Source: Herpetosiphon llansteffanensis (GTDB lineage Bacteria; Chloroflexota; Chloroflexia; Chloroflexales; Herpetosiphonaceae). From it: a DNA stretch of 64,000 nucleotides. The DNA is taken from NCBI RefSeq assembly GCF_003205875.1, contig NZ_PUBZ01000044.1, positions 62,001 through 126,000 of the forward strand, in the 5' to 3' direction. Positions 1 to 7,410 of the stretch are shown in pieces. The translations under genes were made by a program, and so were the position numbers. Below the pieces are notes generated by a model. That model ran no database searches and was not told the DNA's origin. It was given only the letters and a program-made list of their open reading frames with translations. Position 1 is the first letter of the stretch, and the number at the start of each line of letters is the position of its first letter.

Positions 1-1313
1 AGAATAAACTCCTCGCTAAGCTGACGAATCTGGGGCGAGTAGAGCCATGGCCCAATCAGATCCGAGCGTTCTAAGCCAGCAGCCGTTAATTGATAAATTC
101 CATTGTGATGCTCAGCCCAGCCACATTCCAATAATTCGTTGATTTGGCCTAAATCGTCCAAAAGCTCGCTGCCAAACTGCGCTCGATAGGCTTGTGCATC
201 AAGTCCGCTGACTTGCAACAACGATTGAATCACAAAGCGGCGGCGTTGCTCAGCGCTCGAAACCTCACAGCCATAATCAACTTGGCTCAAATCAAACAGG
301 CTGCGCTGGTTGTAGCTTTGAATAATTTGGCGTACTGAACTCGCTCCAACCGCATAATCGCTGGAGTAGTGCAAGGCGCGGGTATACGAACGAGCGCCAG
401 CACCCAAGCCCAGCATGCCATCGGTTTGGCAACAATAACTTGGCGCTTGGCTATCGTCGGTAGCGTGAGCAGCGCGAAACATGCGCATTGAAATTTGCTG
501 ATAGCCTGCCGCTAACAAGCGTTCGCGGCCAACCCGATAGCATTCCAAGCGCAAATCCTGTTCCCAACCCGTGCCACGCCGATCCAAGCCGGTCAACGGT
601 CGCACATACAACGGATACAAATACAGTTCTTCTGGCTGCCATTGCAAGGCAATTTCCAACGATTCGAGCCATGTTGCCACGGTTTGGTTGGGCAAGCCAT
701 AAATCAAATCAATATTCAAATTGGGAATTTGGGCAGCGCGAATCGTCGTTAATGCCTGCTCAACCTCTGGGCGGCGTTGAGCACGGCCAGCGCCATGAGC
801 TTCATGATCAAGGAAGCTTTGCACCCCAATGCTCACCCGATCAACCCCTGCTTGGCGCAAAACGGCCATACGATCGGCGGTTGCGGTGTGTGGCGAGGTT
901 TCAACCGAAAGCGGAATCAGCCGCGAATTGACTCCTAGCCAACGTTGGCTCATGTTAAACAGCTGCTCCAACTCGGCTGCATCGAGGTAGGTTGGCGTGC
1001 CACCACCAATCGCCATACGGCTAAAATGCAATGGGCCAAGCTCGTTATGCACTGCCTGCATGTGAGTTTCTAAAGTTGCCAAATAGCGTTGCACCACCGC
1101 TGCTTGTGGGTTGGTCGTGGTGAACAAATTGCAAAAACCACAACGCATTTCACAAAACGGAATGTGTAAGTATAAAAATAATTGTTCGTGCGATTCACTA
1201 GCCCAAACGTCGCGCAACGAACGTGGCTCAAGCTGGCGATAGGCCGATTTGTGCGGGTAACTATAGCTATAGCCCATATATGGCGTAGCATTGGCATATT
1301 CACGCAGATGCAT
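1..1313 (-). CDS. STM4012-type radical SAM protein (HemN/HemW-like), 3' end cut by window edge
   Basis: Radical SAM enzyme of the coproporphyrinogen-oxidase-like (HemN/HemW) superfamily. The cluster motif C54-EMR-C58-GF-C61 fits the CxxxCxxC signature that binds the 4Fe-4S cluster, and it is followed by the SAM-binding segment GGGTP and the HemN-type segment IDLIYGLP. About 437 codons are visible with no stop before the window edge, so the protein is nearly complete. The start at 1313 has a strong GGAGGAAG ribosome site and overlaps the end of the hydrolase gene by 14 bases. The neighbours (hydrolase, ATP-grasp, LRR protein) match the conserved STM4011-STM4015 gene set, so I assign it to the STM4012 family rather than to haem synthesis. 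The substrate is unknown. A plain HemW chaperone is the alternative, but the context argues against it. Confidence 0.85.
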   Translation of the reverse strand, partial: MHLREYANATPYMGYSYSYPHKSAYRQLEPRSLRDVWASESHEQLFLYLHIPFCEMRCGFCNLFTTTNPQAAVVQRYLATLETHMQAVHNELGPLHFSRMAIGGGTPTYLDAAELEQLFNMSQRWLGVNSRLIPLSVETSPHTATADRMAVLRQAGVDRVSIGVQSFLDHEAHGAGRAQRRPEVEQALTTIRAAQIPNLNIDLIYGLPNQTVATWLESLEIALQWQPEELYLYPLYVRPLTGLDRRGTGWEQDLRLECYRVGRERLLAAGYQQISMRMFRAAHATDDSQAPSYCCQTDGMLGLGAGARSYTRALHYSSDYAVGASSVRQIIQSYNQRSLFDLSQVDYGCEVSSAEQRRRFVIQSLLQVSGLDAQAYRAQFGSELLDDLGQINELLECGWAEHHNGIYQLTAAGLERSDLIGPWLYSPQIRQLSEEFI

Positions 1314-2103
1314 CGGCTTCCTCCAAGCAGCAATCAGCATAGGGCACGGTCCAAACGCTGGGGTGCGCCAAGCGATGGCCATAAAAACCATCATCGCCAT
1401 AGGCCGTGCCATGATCCGAACAGAGCATCATAAAGGTTGGGTTGCGCTGGTGTAACGCAGCAAATAACGCAGGCAATTGGCTGTCAACATAGCGCAAAGC
1501 AGCAGCATGGCTTTCAATCGTATCGCCCGTAGCGCCAGCCAAATAATGGGCATTGGGTTGATGCAACGCTGAAATATTGATAAACAAAAAGATCCGTTGC
1601 TCAGCGGGAATCGCTTGCAAGCGCTCAACTGCCAACTCCACCTGAAACTCGGTCGAACGTGGCTCGGTCACACCCAAACGCGGCTCCCAATATGCTTCAT
1701 GAAATAAATCGGGCAGCACACAACTCAAGGCAGTTTGGCGATTGAAAAAGCCCACGCCGCCAATGCAAATTGTGCGATAGCCAACTTGCGCCAAGCCAGT
1801 TACCACCTCAGGAGCATCAAACCCAAAGGTTTGGTCAACCGTGGTTTCGCTGCCAGCAAAGCGTGCCGCAAACAAACGTGGATGCGGGCCGGGCGTGGCT
1901 GGCGTTGGCATAAAGCCAGCAAACATCGCTTGATGGGCTGCATAGGTAAACGAGCCTGGGCTATGCCGCTCCTGCCAACCATCTGGCAAAAGTGCGCCTA
2001 AATTCGGCGTGCCGCCATTGGCCCACTCAGCACATGCCACGTCGTAGCGCAAGGTATCAAAGGTCAAAAGCACAATATCGTGCGTTGGAATGTATTGTTT
2101 CAT
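1300..2103 (-). CDS. STM4013/SEN3800-type hydrolase (alkaline phosphatase superfamily)
   Basis: 267-residue enzyme with the alkaline-phosphatase/sulfatase fold pattern. An N-terminal LLTFDTLRYD segment supplies a metal-binding Asp and a candidate Thr nucleophile, and a later CSDHGT segment supplies the second-metal Asp-His pair. The protein is short for a sulfatase and lacks a signal peptide, so it is probably cytoplasmic. It lies between the radical SAM gene (14-base overlap) and the ATP-grasp gene (47-base gap filled by repeat sequence) on one strand. This fits an operon and the STM4013 family of the STM4011-4015 set. The reaction is unknown; hydrolysis of a phosphate or sulfate ester on the pathway's product or carrier is a reasonable guess from the superfamily. 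The start at 2103 has only a weak GAGAA site. Confidence 0.8.
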   Translation of the reverse strand: MKQYIPTHDIVLLTFDTLRYDVACAEWANGGTPNLGALLPDGWQERHSPGSFTYAAHQAMFAGFMPTPATPGPHPRLFAARFAGSETTVDQTFGFDAPEVVTGLAQVGYRTICIGGVGFFNRQTALSCVLPDLFHEAYWEPRLGVTEPRSTEFQVELAVERLQAIPAEQRIFLFINISALHQPNAHYLAGATGDTIESHAAALRYVDSQLPALFAALHQRNPTFMMLCSDHGTAYGDDGFYGHRLAHPSVWTVPYADCCLEEADASA

Positions 2104-2216
2104 TGTTTTCTCTGGGCTTTGGGGATTGGTTGTTGGGGATCGGGATAAGCCTAGATTCTATGTTCGATGTTCTTACTACCGATCCCCGACCCACAACCCC
2201 CAGCCCCTACTATTTC
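2104..2216. repeat. Intergenic repeat with inverted copies of a G-rich word
   Basis: The segment reads GGTTGTTGGGGATCGGGATA in the first half and, on the other strand, GGGCTGGGGGTTGTGGGTCGGGGATC in the second half, so related words face each other. A similar word (GGTTGTTGGGGGTTGGGAA) occurs at 63090. The left half fills the gap between two operon genes and the right half codes for the last residues of the ATP-grasp protein. I infer a dispersed non-coding repeat that has entered the operon. Confidence 0.55.
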
Positions 2217-3308
2217 TGCTTCATAACTATCGTAGCCATCAACCAAAACATTGGGCAGCAAATCGCCAAAAGCATTGACTTCGCCAATTAAGCAATGTTT
2301 GAGGCTATTGGCAATCAGCAAATCAACGCCTGCGTAGAGCGAACGATCAAAACATGCCGCCGCCGCTTGGGCTTGCTGCTGCACCGTTTGCCAAAACTCA
2401 GCACCTAATTGCGCTTGCACTGCCGCCAAATCGCCGCGCGGATTCAACAAGTGCAAGTTGGTAATCGGCGAGCTACTGGTGCGCACCACTGTGTGCTGGG
2501 CTTTGCCAGCAATCACCAACATGCGCAGATCGTAGACCTTGCCAGCCAGTCGCGCCTTGGGCACCCATTCCTCGACATGAATTCGTTGCTGCGCCAAAGC
2601 ATCGATTAATGGTTGAATCTCGTGCAGATGGGTATAAGTACGGATGTTGCGCGAGTTGTACAATTGCAAGCCAGCGCTGGTTTGCAGCAACTCAACCGTG
2701 GTAATGGCCTGCATCTGGCGGCCATTGGTACGATACGCTACCACACCTGAGGCGCTTGAGCCATGAGCAAGTTTGATAAACACCCGCTGCCAGCGCTGGG
2801 CTTGCATCGCCATTTGCAATTGCTCAAACGAGCCAATCGCTGGCAAACTGCGTGGCACAAGGACATCTGCTTGTGCTAATCGCGCATGGCAAGCAACTTT
2901 ATCAAACATCACCGCAATATCAGCGGGATGTTGCAACAGCTGCGCATTCAACGTAGTTAATTGCTGTTCGAGTTGGCGCAACACGTGGCAATAGCCCCGA
3001 TACCACTGACGACTGCCCCACAAACGCCCATGTTCTTGCGGCAAATCAGCCTCAAGCGGCCAATGCTCAAATGCTGGCTCAGGCGTTAGTTCAGCAGCAA
3101 AGCGCACCAATTCACGATACAGCTGCTCATCTTTGCCCGGCGATTCGATGCGCACCAGCTCGTTGAGCGTGATCAAGCTCGCTAGATCAAGTCTATTAGC
3201 CAGCAAATCGTAATAGCTGATGACCCGAGCGGGCGGCTGGCCTTGACGCGCCAACGCCGCCTGCCAAAACGCCACCCGCCGATCACGCGGATTGCCAATA
3301 ACGATCAT
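2151..3308 (-). CDS. STM4014-type ATP-grasp protein
   Basis: 385-residue protein with ATP-grasp features. A FIKLAHGSSASGV segment near the middle is the small-loop/ATP-binding part. The late segment GEVNAFGDLLP holds the Glu-x-Asn pair that binds Mg-ATP. Family members join a carboxylate to an amine or thiol through an acyl phosphate, so this is the likely ligase of the STM4011-4015 type cluster. The start codon at 3308 overlaps the stop of the upstream LRR gene (ATGA), which indicates translational coupling. Oddity: the final residues after the ExN motif, GAGGCGSGIGSKNIEHRI, are Gly-rich and are encoded by a dispersed repeat, so the native C terminus seems to have been replaced. The substrate is unknown. 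Confidence 0.82.
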   Translation of the reverse strand: MIVIGNPRDRRVAFWQAALARQGQPPARVISYYDLLANRLDLASLITLNELVRIESPGKDEQLYRELVRFAAELTPEPAFEHWPLEADLPQEHGRLWGSRQWYRGYCHVLRQLEQQLTTLNAQLLQHPADIAVMFDKVACHARLAQADVLVPRSLPAIGSFEQLQMAMQAQRWQRVFIKLAHGSSASGVVAYRTNGRQMQAITTVELLQTSAGLQLYNSRNIRTYTHLHEIQPLIDALAQQRIHVEEWVPKARLAGKVYDLRMLVIAGKAQHTVVRTSSSPITNLHLLNPRGDLAAVQAQLGAEFWQTVQQQAQAAAACFDRSLYAGVDLLIANSLKHCLIGEVNAFGDLLPNVLVDGYDSYEAEIVGAGGCGSGIGSKNIEHRI

Positions 3309-4237
3309 TCACTCACCGCAATATAGCGATCATCATGGCGAGTGGGGTCTTGCGGTTCGGAAATATCAACCTCGATTCCCAATTGTTTGAATTGCTGTGC
3401 CAACTCGCTATCAATAAAGTGATAGTGCAAATCAAGCAATTTCAGCTGTTTAATCGCCGGGCAGGCGAGCAGCGCCTTGGCACCTTCGTCGCCAAGGTTG
3501 CCCAATGAAAGATCAAGTATCTCAATGCGGTTGATAATCGGCGATTGGCTCAAGGCAATGGCCAAATCATCAGCAAACGAGCAATCGCGCAACGCCAGCA
3601 CCTTGAGTTGCGGAAACAATTCGCCGCTGAGCAATGGCTCAAGATTGGTCAAGGTCACATCGCCGCCATACCAATCAGAGCCAAGCCACAATTCCAAATG
3701 CTCCAGCGCAGGCAATTTGCCTTGAAAAATCTCCTGCACAACCCGATTGGGCAGGCCGCCGCTTTGAATAACCAAGGTTTTGAGCTGGGCATGCTGGCAC
3801 GAACCAAGGCTCAGGCCGTTGGCTCCGCGAATCGCAAAATGCTGCAAGTTGGGAAACGCCGAGAGCAATGGCGAAAGATCATCCTGCTCGATCCACGAGA
3901 TTTCCGATTCTTCGCTCATAATATCGCCGACGAATAAGGCGCGTAAATTGGGCAATTGCGGCGCAGCACTGACTAAACTTTCAACGACTTCATCAACGGG
4001 GCCATTGCCATCATCAAGCTCCCACCACGTGCCAATCACCAAGCCGGTGGTTTTTTCAACGCTCGGCAAGGCCAAGAAATCGGCAAAGCGGTCGCTCCAC
4101 GCAACCTTGCTATCATAATCATCTTCGTAGCTCAGCCCAACCCGATGCACCACACCGCTTGGTTGCAAAATACCAGGGTGATCCCAATCGGCAATATTCG
4201 ATGGCAAAAGCTCTGACATCCATGGCAATTGAGCCAT
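3305..4237 (-). CDS. STM4015-type leucine-rich-repeat protein, copy A
   Basis: 310-residue LRR protein. A family-typical core begins with TTGLVIGTWWE and LPNLRALFVGDI, then SEISWIEQDD, followed by repeats such as LPALEHLELWLGSDWYGG, FPQLKVLALRDC and IEILDLSLGNLGDEGA. It has no signal peptide or membrane segment. The C terminus ends in an acidic linker and RYIAVSE, the tail shared with the three neighbouring paralogues. It is the most divergent of the four copies and the only one directly coupled to the ATP-grasp gene (ATGA overlap), so it is probably the ancestral STM4015. Its AAGGAG ribosome site sits right after the stop of copy B, 11 bases away. The role is unknown; LRR folds usually bind protein or peptide partners. 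Confidence 0.83.
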   Translation of the reverse strand: MAQLPWMSELLPSNIADWDHPGILQPSGVVHRVGLSYEDDYDSKVAWSDRFADFLALPSVEKTTGLVIGTWWELDDGNGPVDEVVESLVSAAPQLPNLRALFVGDIMSEESEISWIEQDDLSPLLSAFPNLQHFAIRGANGLSLGSCQHAQLKTLVIQSGGLPNRVVQEIFQGKLPALEHLELWLGSDWYGGDVTLTNLEPLLSGELFPQLKVLALRDCSFADDLAIALSQSPIINRIEILDLSLGNLGDEGAKALLACPAIKQLKLLDLHYHFIDSELAQQFKQLGIEVDISEPQDPTRHDDRYIAVSE

Positions 4238-4248
4238 TCTTGTGCTCC

Positions 4249-5190
4249 TTACTCGCTAACGGCGATATAGCGATATTCTTCGTCACCATCTTCGTCGGCG
4301 GTTTCTTGGCCGCTAACATCGCTCTTGAGATCAATCGTTGCCCAGCAATCGCGCATGCCATCGCTCATATAGTGGTGGTGCAAATCGAGAAATTCGAGCT
4401 TGCGAATTGCTTCGCTGGTAAACAACACTTCAGCGCCAGCATCGCTCATATTGCCAAGCGAAAGATCAAGCACCTTGATTCGTTCCAGAATTGGAGCTTT
4501 CGCCACCGCTTGGGCCAGCGCATCTGCATATTCACAATCACGCAAACCCAAATTGATTAAGCTTGGAAACTGCTCGCCGCTCAAAATCGGTTGCAAATCA
4601 TCGACGGTTGAATTGCCGCCATATTCATCGTTGCCCAGCCAGAGCTCCAAGTGCTCAAGCGCTGGTAGATTAGCAGCAGCCACGTCGCGCACCACTTGCA
4701 CAGGCAAGCCACCAGTCTGAATCACCAAGCCTTTCAGCTGTTGATGCTGAATCGCGCCAAAACTCAAGTTCGAGCCACCGCGAATTGCCAAATATTCAAG
4801 TTGTGGGTAGGCTGCCAAAACCGCTGCATAATCGCCTTGGATAATCCACGAAATTTCCCATTCATCATAGGTAAAATCGCCGACGAACAAGGCTTTGAGC
4901 AACGGCAAGCGTTCGCGAGCATTCACGATGCCTTCAAGCACAAGGTCAATATCGTTATCCTCGGGCGAATCATGCCACCAACGCCCAATCACCAAGCCCG
5001 TGGTTTTGGCAGGCTCATCGGTCGCCAACCAGGCATTAAAATAATCCTGCCAGGTCGGTGCTGGCGCTTTCGCGCTATAGTCGTATTCCAAATGCAGCCG
5101 CACAGGGTGGCCAATCGGCTCAAGGTTTTTTCGTCCGTCCCAATTAGCGATGGTCGAATCGCCAAAATAGCCCATCCAATCAAAGATCAT
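4249..5190 (-). CDS. STM4015-type leucine-rich-repeat protein, copy B
   Basis: 313-residue paralogue of copy A, closest to copy C. The reading frame is open further upstream to 5268, but the start at 5190 (MIFDWMGYFGD) aligns with the other copies and has a GAGGT site in the conserved GTTTGTGAGGTAGAC leader. An earlier start would also place codons inside the promoter palindrome. The LRR core runs over roughly residues 55-285. After it come an acidic stretch (DEDGDEE) and the tail YRYIAVSE at the very end. It probably heads the transcript that includes copy A, the ATP-grasp, the hydrolase and the radical SAM gene. Function unknown. Confidence 0.82.
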   Translation of the reverse strand: MIFDWMGYFGDSTIANWDGRKNLEPIGHPVRLHLEYDYSAKAPAPTWQDYFNAWLATDEPAKTTGLVIGRWWHDSPEDNDIDLVLEGIVNARERLPLLKALFVGDFTYDEWEISWIIQGDYAAVLAAYPQLEYLAIRGGSNLSFGAIQHQQLKGLVIQTGGLPVQVVRDVAAANLPALEHLELWLGNDEYGGNSTVDDLQPILSGEQFPSLINLGLRDCEYADALAQAVAKAPILERIKVLDLSLGNMSDAGAEVLFTSEAIRKLEFLDLHHHYMSDGMRDCWATIDLKSDVSGQETADEDGDEEYRYIAVSE

Positions 5191-5235
5191 GTCTACCTCA
5201 CAAACAACCAGCGTAGGCCGATTGAAGCCTACCTG

Positions 5236-5270
5236 TAGCATAGCGCGATTTGTGACAAACAATGTCACAA
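5236..5270 (-). promoter_or_regulatory. Promoter with palindromic operator upstream of LRR copy B
   Basis: A perfect palindrome TTGTGACA-N5-TGTCACAA at 5250-5270 is followed, reading toward the gene, by 8 bases and TATGCTA (5236-5242), a possible extended -10. Counted from the inner TGACA-N5-TGTCA core the gap is 10 bases, the same as at copies C and D. The palindrome would cover the -35 region, so a dimeric regulator could block or recruit polymerase there. It lies about 60 bases before the start codon. Confidence 0.65.
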
Positions 5271-5279
5271 CAACTGTGC

Positions 5280-6221
5280 TTATTCGGTAACCGCTGCATA
5301 ACGATGTTCTTCGCCCTCATGTTCTACGGGAAATTGTTGCTCGGACACATCGCTCCATAACCCAATTGTATTCCAGCAATCAAGCATTTCGTTGCTCATA
5401 TAGTGATGATGCAAATCAAGAAATATAAGGCTCCGAATGGCCTCACTGGCAAATAAAACCTCGGCTCCCACATCGCTCAACGTGCCCAGCGAAAGATCGA
5501 GCATGCTAATTTGAGCTAGAATCGGCGCATCAACCAGCGCTTGGGCCAATTCGTCTGCATATTCGCAATCACGCAAGCCCAAAACTTCTAAATTTGGAAA
5601 TTTTTCAGCCTGCAAAATTGGCTGCAAATCGGCAACTGTCGAATCGCCGCCATAAAAATCAGCACCCAGCCAAAGCTCCAAATGCTCAAGCGCTGGCAAA
5701 TCGGCAGCAGCAATCTCACGCACGATTTGGGCCGCCAAACCACCACTCTGAATCACTAAACCTTTCAGCTGTTGATGCTGAAGCGCCCCAAAACGCAGCT
5801 CTGAGTCGCCACGAATGACCAAATATTCAAGTTCAGGAAAGGCTGCCAACACTGGCGCATAATTGCCTTGGATAATCCAAGAAATTTCCCATTCTTCGTA
5901 GGTAAAATCGCCAACAAACAAGGCTTTGAGCAAGGGCAAGCGTTCGCGGACAGCAATAATACTGGCCAAAACGCTATCAAGTTTGCCATCATCCAGCGTA
6001 TCGTGCCACCAGCGGCCAATCACGAGGCCGGTCGTTTGGGCTGGCTCGTCGGTTGCCAGCCACGCATTAAAATAGTCTTCCCAAGTTTTGGTGGTGTGTT
6101 TGAGCGTATAATCGTATTCTAAATGCAGGCGCACAGGGTGGCCAATCGGCGCAAATGCTTCTTTTCCATCCCATTCAGCAATCGTCGAATCGCCAAAATA
6201 GCCAATCCAATCGAAAACCAT
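5280..6221 (-). CDS. STM4015-type leucine-rich-repeat protein, copy C
   Basis: 313-residue paralogue very similar to copy B along its whole length: MVFDWIGYFGD start, LKALFVGDFTYEEWEISWIIQGNY, LPALEHLELWLGADFYGGDSTV, LDLSLGTLSDVGAEVLF. The start at 6221 is chosen because the GAGGTACGG ribosome site lies immediately upstream; the longer frame from 6242 would translate that site as LFVRYG. The C terminus ends EEHRYAAVTE, a conservative variant of the family tail. It is separated from copy B by 89 bases holding a promoter and has its own operator upstream, so it can be expressed alone as well as by read-through. Function unknown. Confidence 0.82.
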   Translation of the reverse strand: MVFDWIGYFGDSTIAEWDGKEAFAPIGHPVRLHLEYDYTLKHTTKTWEDYFNAWLATDEPAQTTGLVIGRWWHDTLDDGKLDSVLASIIAVRERLPLLKALFVGDFTYEEWEISWIIQGNYAPVLAAFPELEYLVIRGDSELRFGALQHQQLKGLVIQSGGLAAQIVREIAAADLPALEHLELWLGADFYGGDSTVADLQPILQAEKFPNLEVLGLRDCEYADELAQALVDAPILAQISMLDLSLGTLSDVGAEVLFASEAIRSLIFLDLHHHYMSNEMLDCWNTIGLWSDVSEQQFPVEHEGEEHRYAAVTE

Positions 6222-6267
6222 ACCGTACCTCACAAACAGCAATAGTAGGCTCAGCTTGGCCCAGCAT

Positions 6268-6299
6268 TAGCATACGTAGATGTGTGACAAGCACTGTCA
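6268..6299 (-). promoter_or_regulatory. Promoter with palindromic operator upstream of LRR copy C
   Basis: TGACA-N5-TGTCA occupies 6285-6299, and TATGCTA lies 10 bases further on at 6268-6274. The spacing equals that at copies B and D. The second arm read on the coding strand is TTGTCA, which could itself serve as a -35 with a short spacer to an extended -10. The palindrome overlaps the end of the copy D reading frame region by position, just beyond its stop at 6302. Confidence 0.63.
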
Positions 6300-6301
6300 T
6301 C

Positions 6302-7255
6302 CTAGTCTTGTAAGTATTCGCTCACAGCGATCGCACGTGCTCTGTTGCCCGCATGGTCGCCAACAAATTGCTGGCAGCTCGCCTCAACTGCAAGCTCAAT
6401 TGATGACCAACAATCAAGCATGTCATCGCTCAGATAGTGGTGGTGCAACACAAGCAGATCGAGTTTCCGAATCGCAGGGCTAGCAAATAAGGCTTCAGCT
6501 CCAATATCGCTCAAATTGCCAAGCGAAAGATCGAGCATGTTGATGCGCTCAAGCATGGGAGCAGTGGCAAGCGCTTGGGCTAGCGCATCGGCATAATCAC
6601 AATTGCGCAAGCATAAGTTTTTGAGTGCAGGAAAACGCTCGCCATTCAAGATTGGGTGCAAATCGGCCACCGTTGAATTACCGCCAGCTTCATGGCTGCC
6701 CAGCCAGAGTTCCAAATGCTCAAGCGCTGGCAAATCGGCGGCAGCTAGCTCGCGCACCACCTTGGCTGGTAAGCCAGTTGTTTGAATAACCAAGGTTTTG
6801 AGCTGTTGATGCTGAATTAGGCCAAAACTTAAATCAGTGCCACCGCGAATCACCAACGATTCAAGTTGCGGGTAGGCTGCTAAAACTGGCGCATAATTGC
6901 CTTGGGTAATAGATGAAAGAGCCCATTTTCGCTCAGTAATATGGCCCACAAACAGCGCTCTCAACAGCGGCAAGCGTTCGCGGGCCTTGTCAAGCTGGGC
7001 TAATACATAGTCAGCACTCATGCGCTCAACAGGATCATTCCAAGTCCACCAGCGATCAAGCACGATGCCCGTGATTTGGGCTGGCTCATCACTGGCGAGC
7101 CAATCGTTAAAGAAAATCTCCCATGGCTCTGGTTCGTAATCGTGATCATCTTCGACATAAAAGCGCATCAGATGATCATTGGGCTTGAAATACTCCCAGC
7201 CAGTGGAGTTGCTAACCGCCAATTCAGCGTAGTGGTTTTTCCACTCAAAAATCAT
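6302..7255 (-). CDS. STM4015-type leucine-rich-repeat protein, copy D, with extended C terminus
   Basis: 317-residue paralogue of copies A-C with the same LRR core (LRALFVGHITERKWALSSITQGNY, LEHLELWLGSHEAGGNSTV, LDLSLGNLSDIGAEALF). The N-terminal section is more divergent (MIFEWKNHYAELAV). The tail motif is RAIAVSE followed by YLQD, so the shared terminus is no longer the end of the chain: the stop seen after the Glu codon in the other copies is TAC (Tyr) here, a one-base difference from TAA. The start at 7255 follows two bases after the stop of a 35-codon leader frame that duplicates its own first codons. Function unknown; it may have drifted from the role of the other copies. Confidence 0.8.
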   Translation of the reverse strand: MIFEWKNHYAELAVSNSTGWEYFKPNDHLMRFYVEDDHDYEPEPWEIFFNDWLASDEPAQITGIVLDRWWTWNDPVERMSADYVLAQLDKARERLPLLRALFVGHITERKWALSSITQGNYAPVLAAYPQLESLVIRGGTDLSFGLIQHQQLKTLVIQTTGLPAKVVRELAAADLPALEHLELWLGSHEAGGNSTVADLHPILNGERFPALKNLCLRNCDYADALAQALATAPMLERINMLDLSLGNLSDIGAEALFASPAIRKLDLLVLHHHYLSDDMLDCWSSIELAVEASCQQFVGDHAGNRARAIAVSEYLQD

Positions 7256-7382
7256 GCCTACCTCACAAACAGAAATGTAAGATAATCATTGGGCTTGAAA
7301 TGCTCCCAGCCAGTGGAGTTGCTAACCGCCAATTCAGCGTAGTGGTTTTTCCACTCAAAAATCATGCCTACCTCACAAACAG
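7171..7382 (-). repeat. Tandem direct repeat, about 102 bp, offset 110 bp
   Basis: Positions 7171-7272 and 7281-7382 are nearly identical, with about three mismatches. Each copy includes the first 28 or so codons of LRR copy D, its start codon and the GTTTGTGAGGTAGGC ribosome-site leader. This is a recent partial tandem duplication of the 5' end of the gene. Confidence 0.9.
7258..7365 (-). CDS. 35-codon leader frame duplicating the start of LRR copy D
   Basis: A short frame begins MIFEWKNHYAELAVSNSTGW, identical to the start of copy D, differs at two later residues (His for Tyr, Tyr for His), then runs out as LTFLFVR through the next ribosome site and stops with TAG two bases before the copy D start codon. 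It has its own copy of the GAGGTAGGC ribosome site. It is a remnant of a duplicated gene start. Because of the tight spacing it could act as a translationally coupled leader for copy D. Whether the peptide itself does anything is unknown. Confidence 0.6.
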   Translation of the reverse strand: MIFEWKNHYAELAVSNSTGWEHFKPNDYLTFLFVR

Positions 7383-7384
7383 GA

Positions 7385-7410
7385 ATGGCAGACCAAGGAT
7401 GGTCTGCCAT
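7385..7410 (-). terminator. Stem-loop between AspT-type gene and LRR cluster
   Basis: ATGGCAGACCA and TGGTCTGCCAT pair perfectly around a 4-base loop. On the minus strand the stem follows the stop of the exchanger gene by about 30 bases and is followed by TCCTGTTTGT, so it may be a weak terminator. It also lies in the leader of the LRR copy D transcript, so a role in that leader is the alternative. Confidence 0.45.

Noticed and set aside
1-1313. Oxygen-independent coproporphyrinogen oxidase for haem synthesis
   Set aside because: The superfamily fits, but no haem gene is nearby and the operon partners match the STM4012 context.
4696-5238. 180-codon plus-strand frame within the LRR genes
   Set aside because: Antisense to LRR copy B, and similar antisense frames occur in copies C and D because the genes are paralogues; no start signal.
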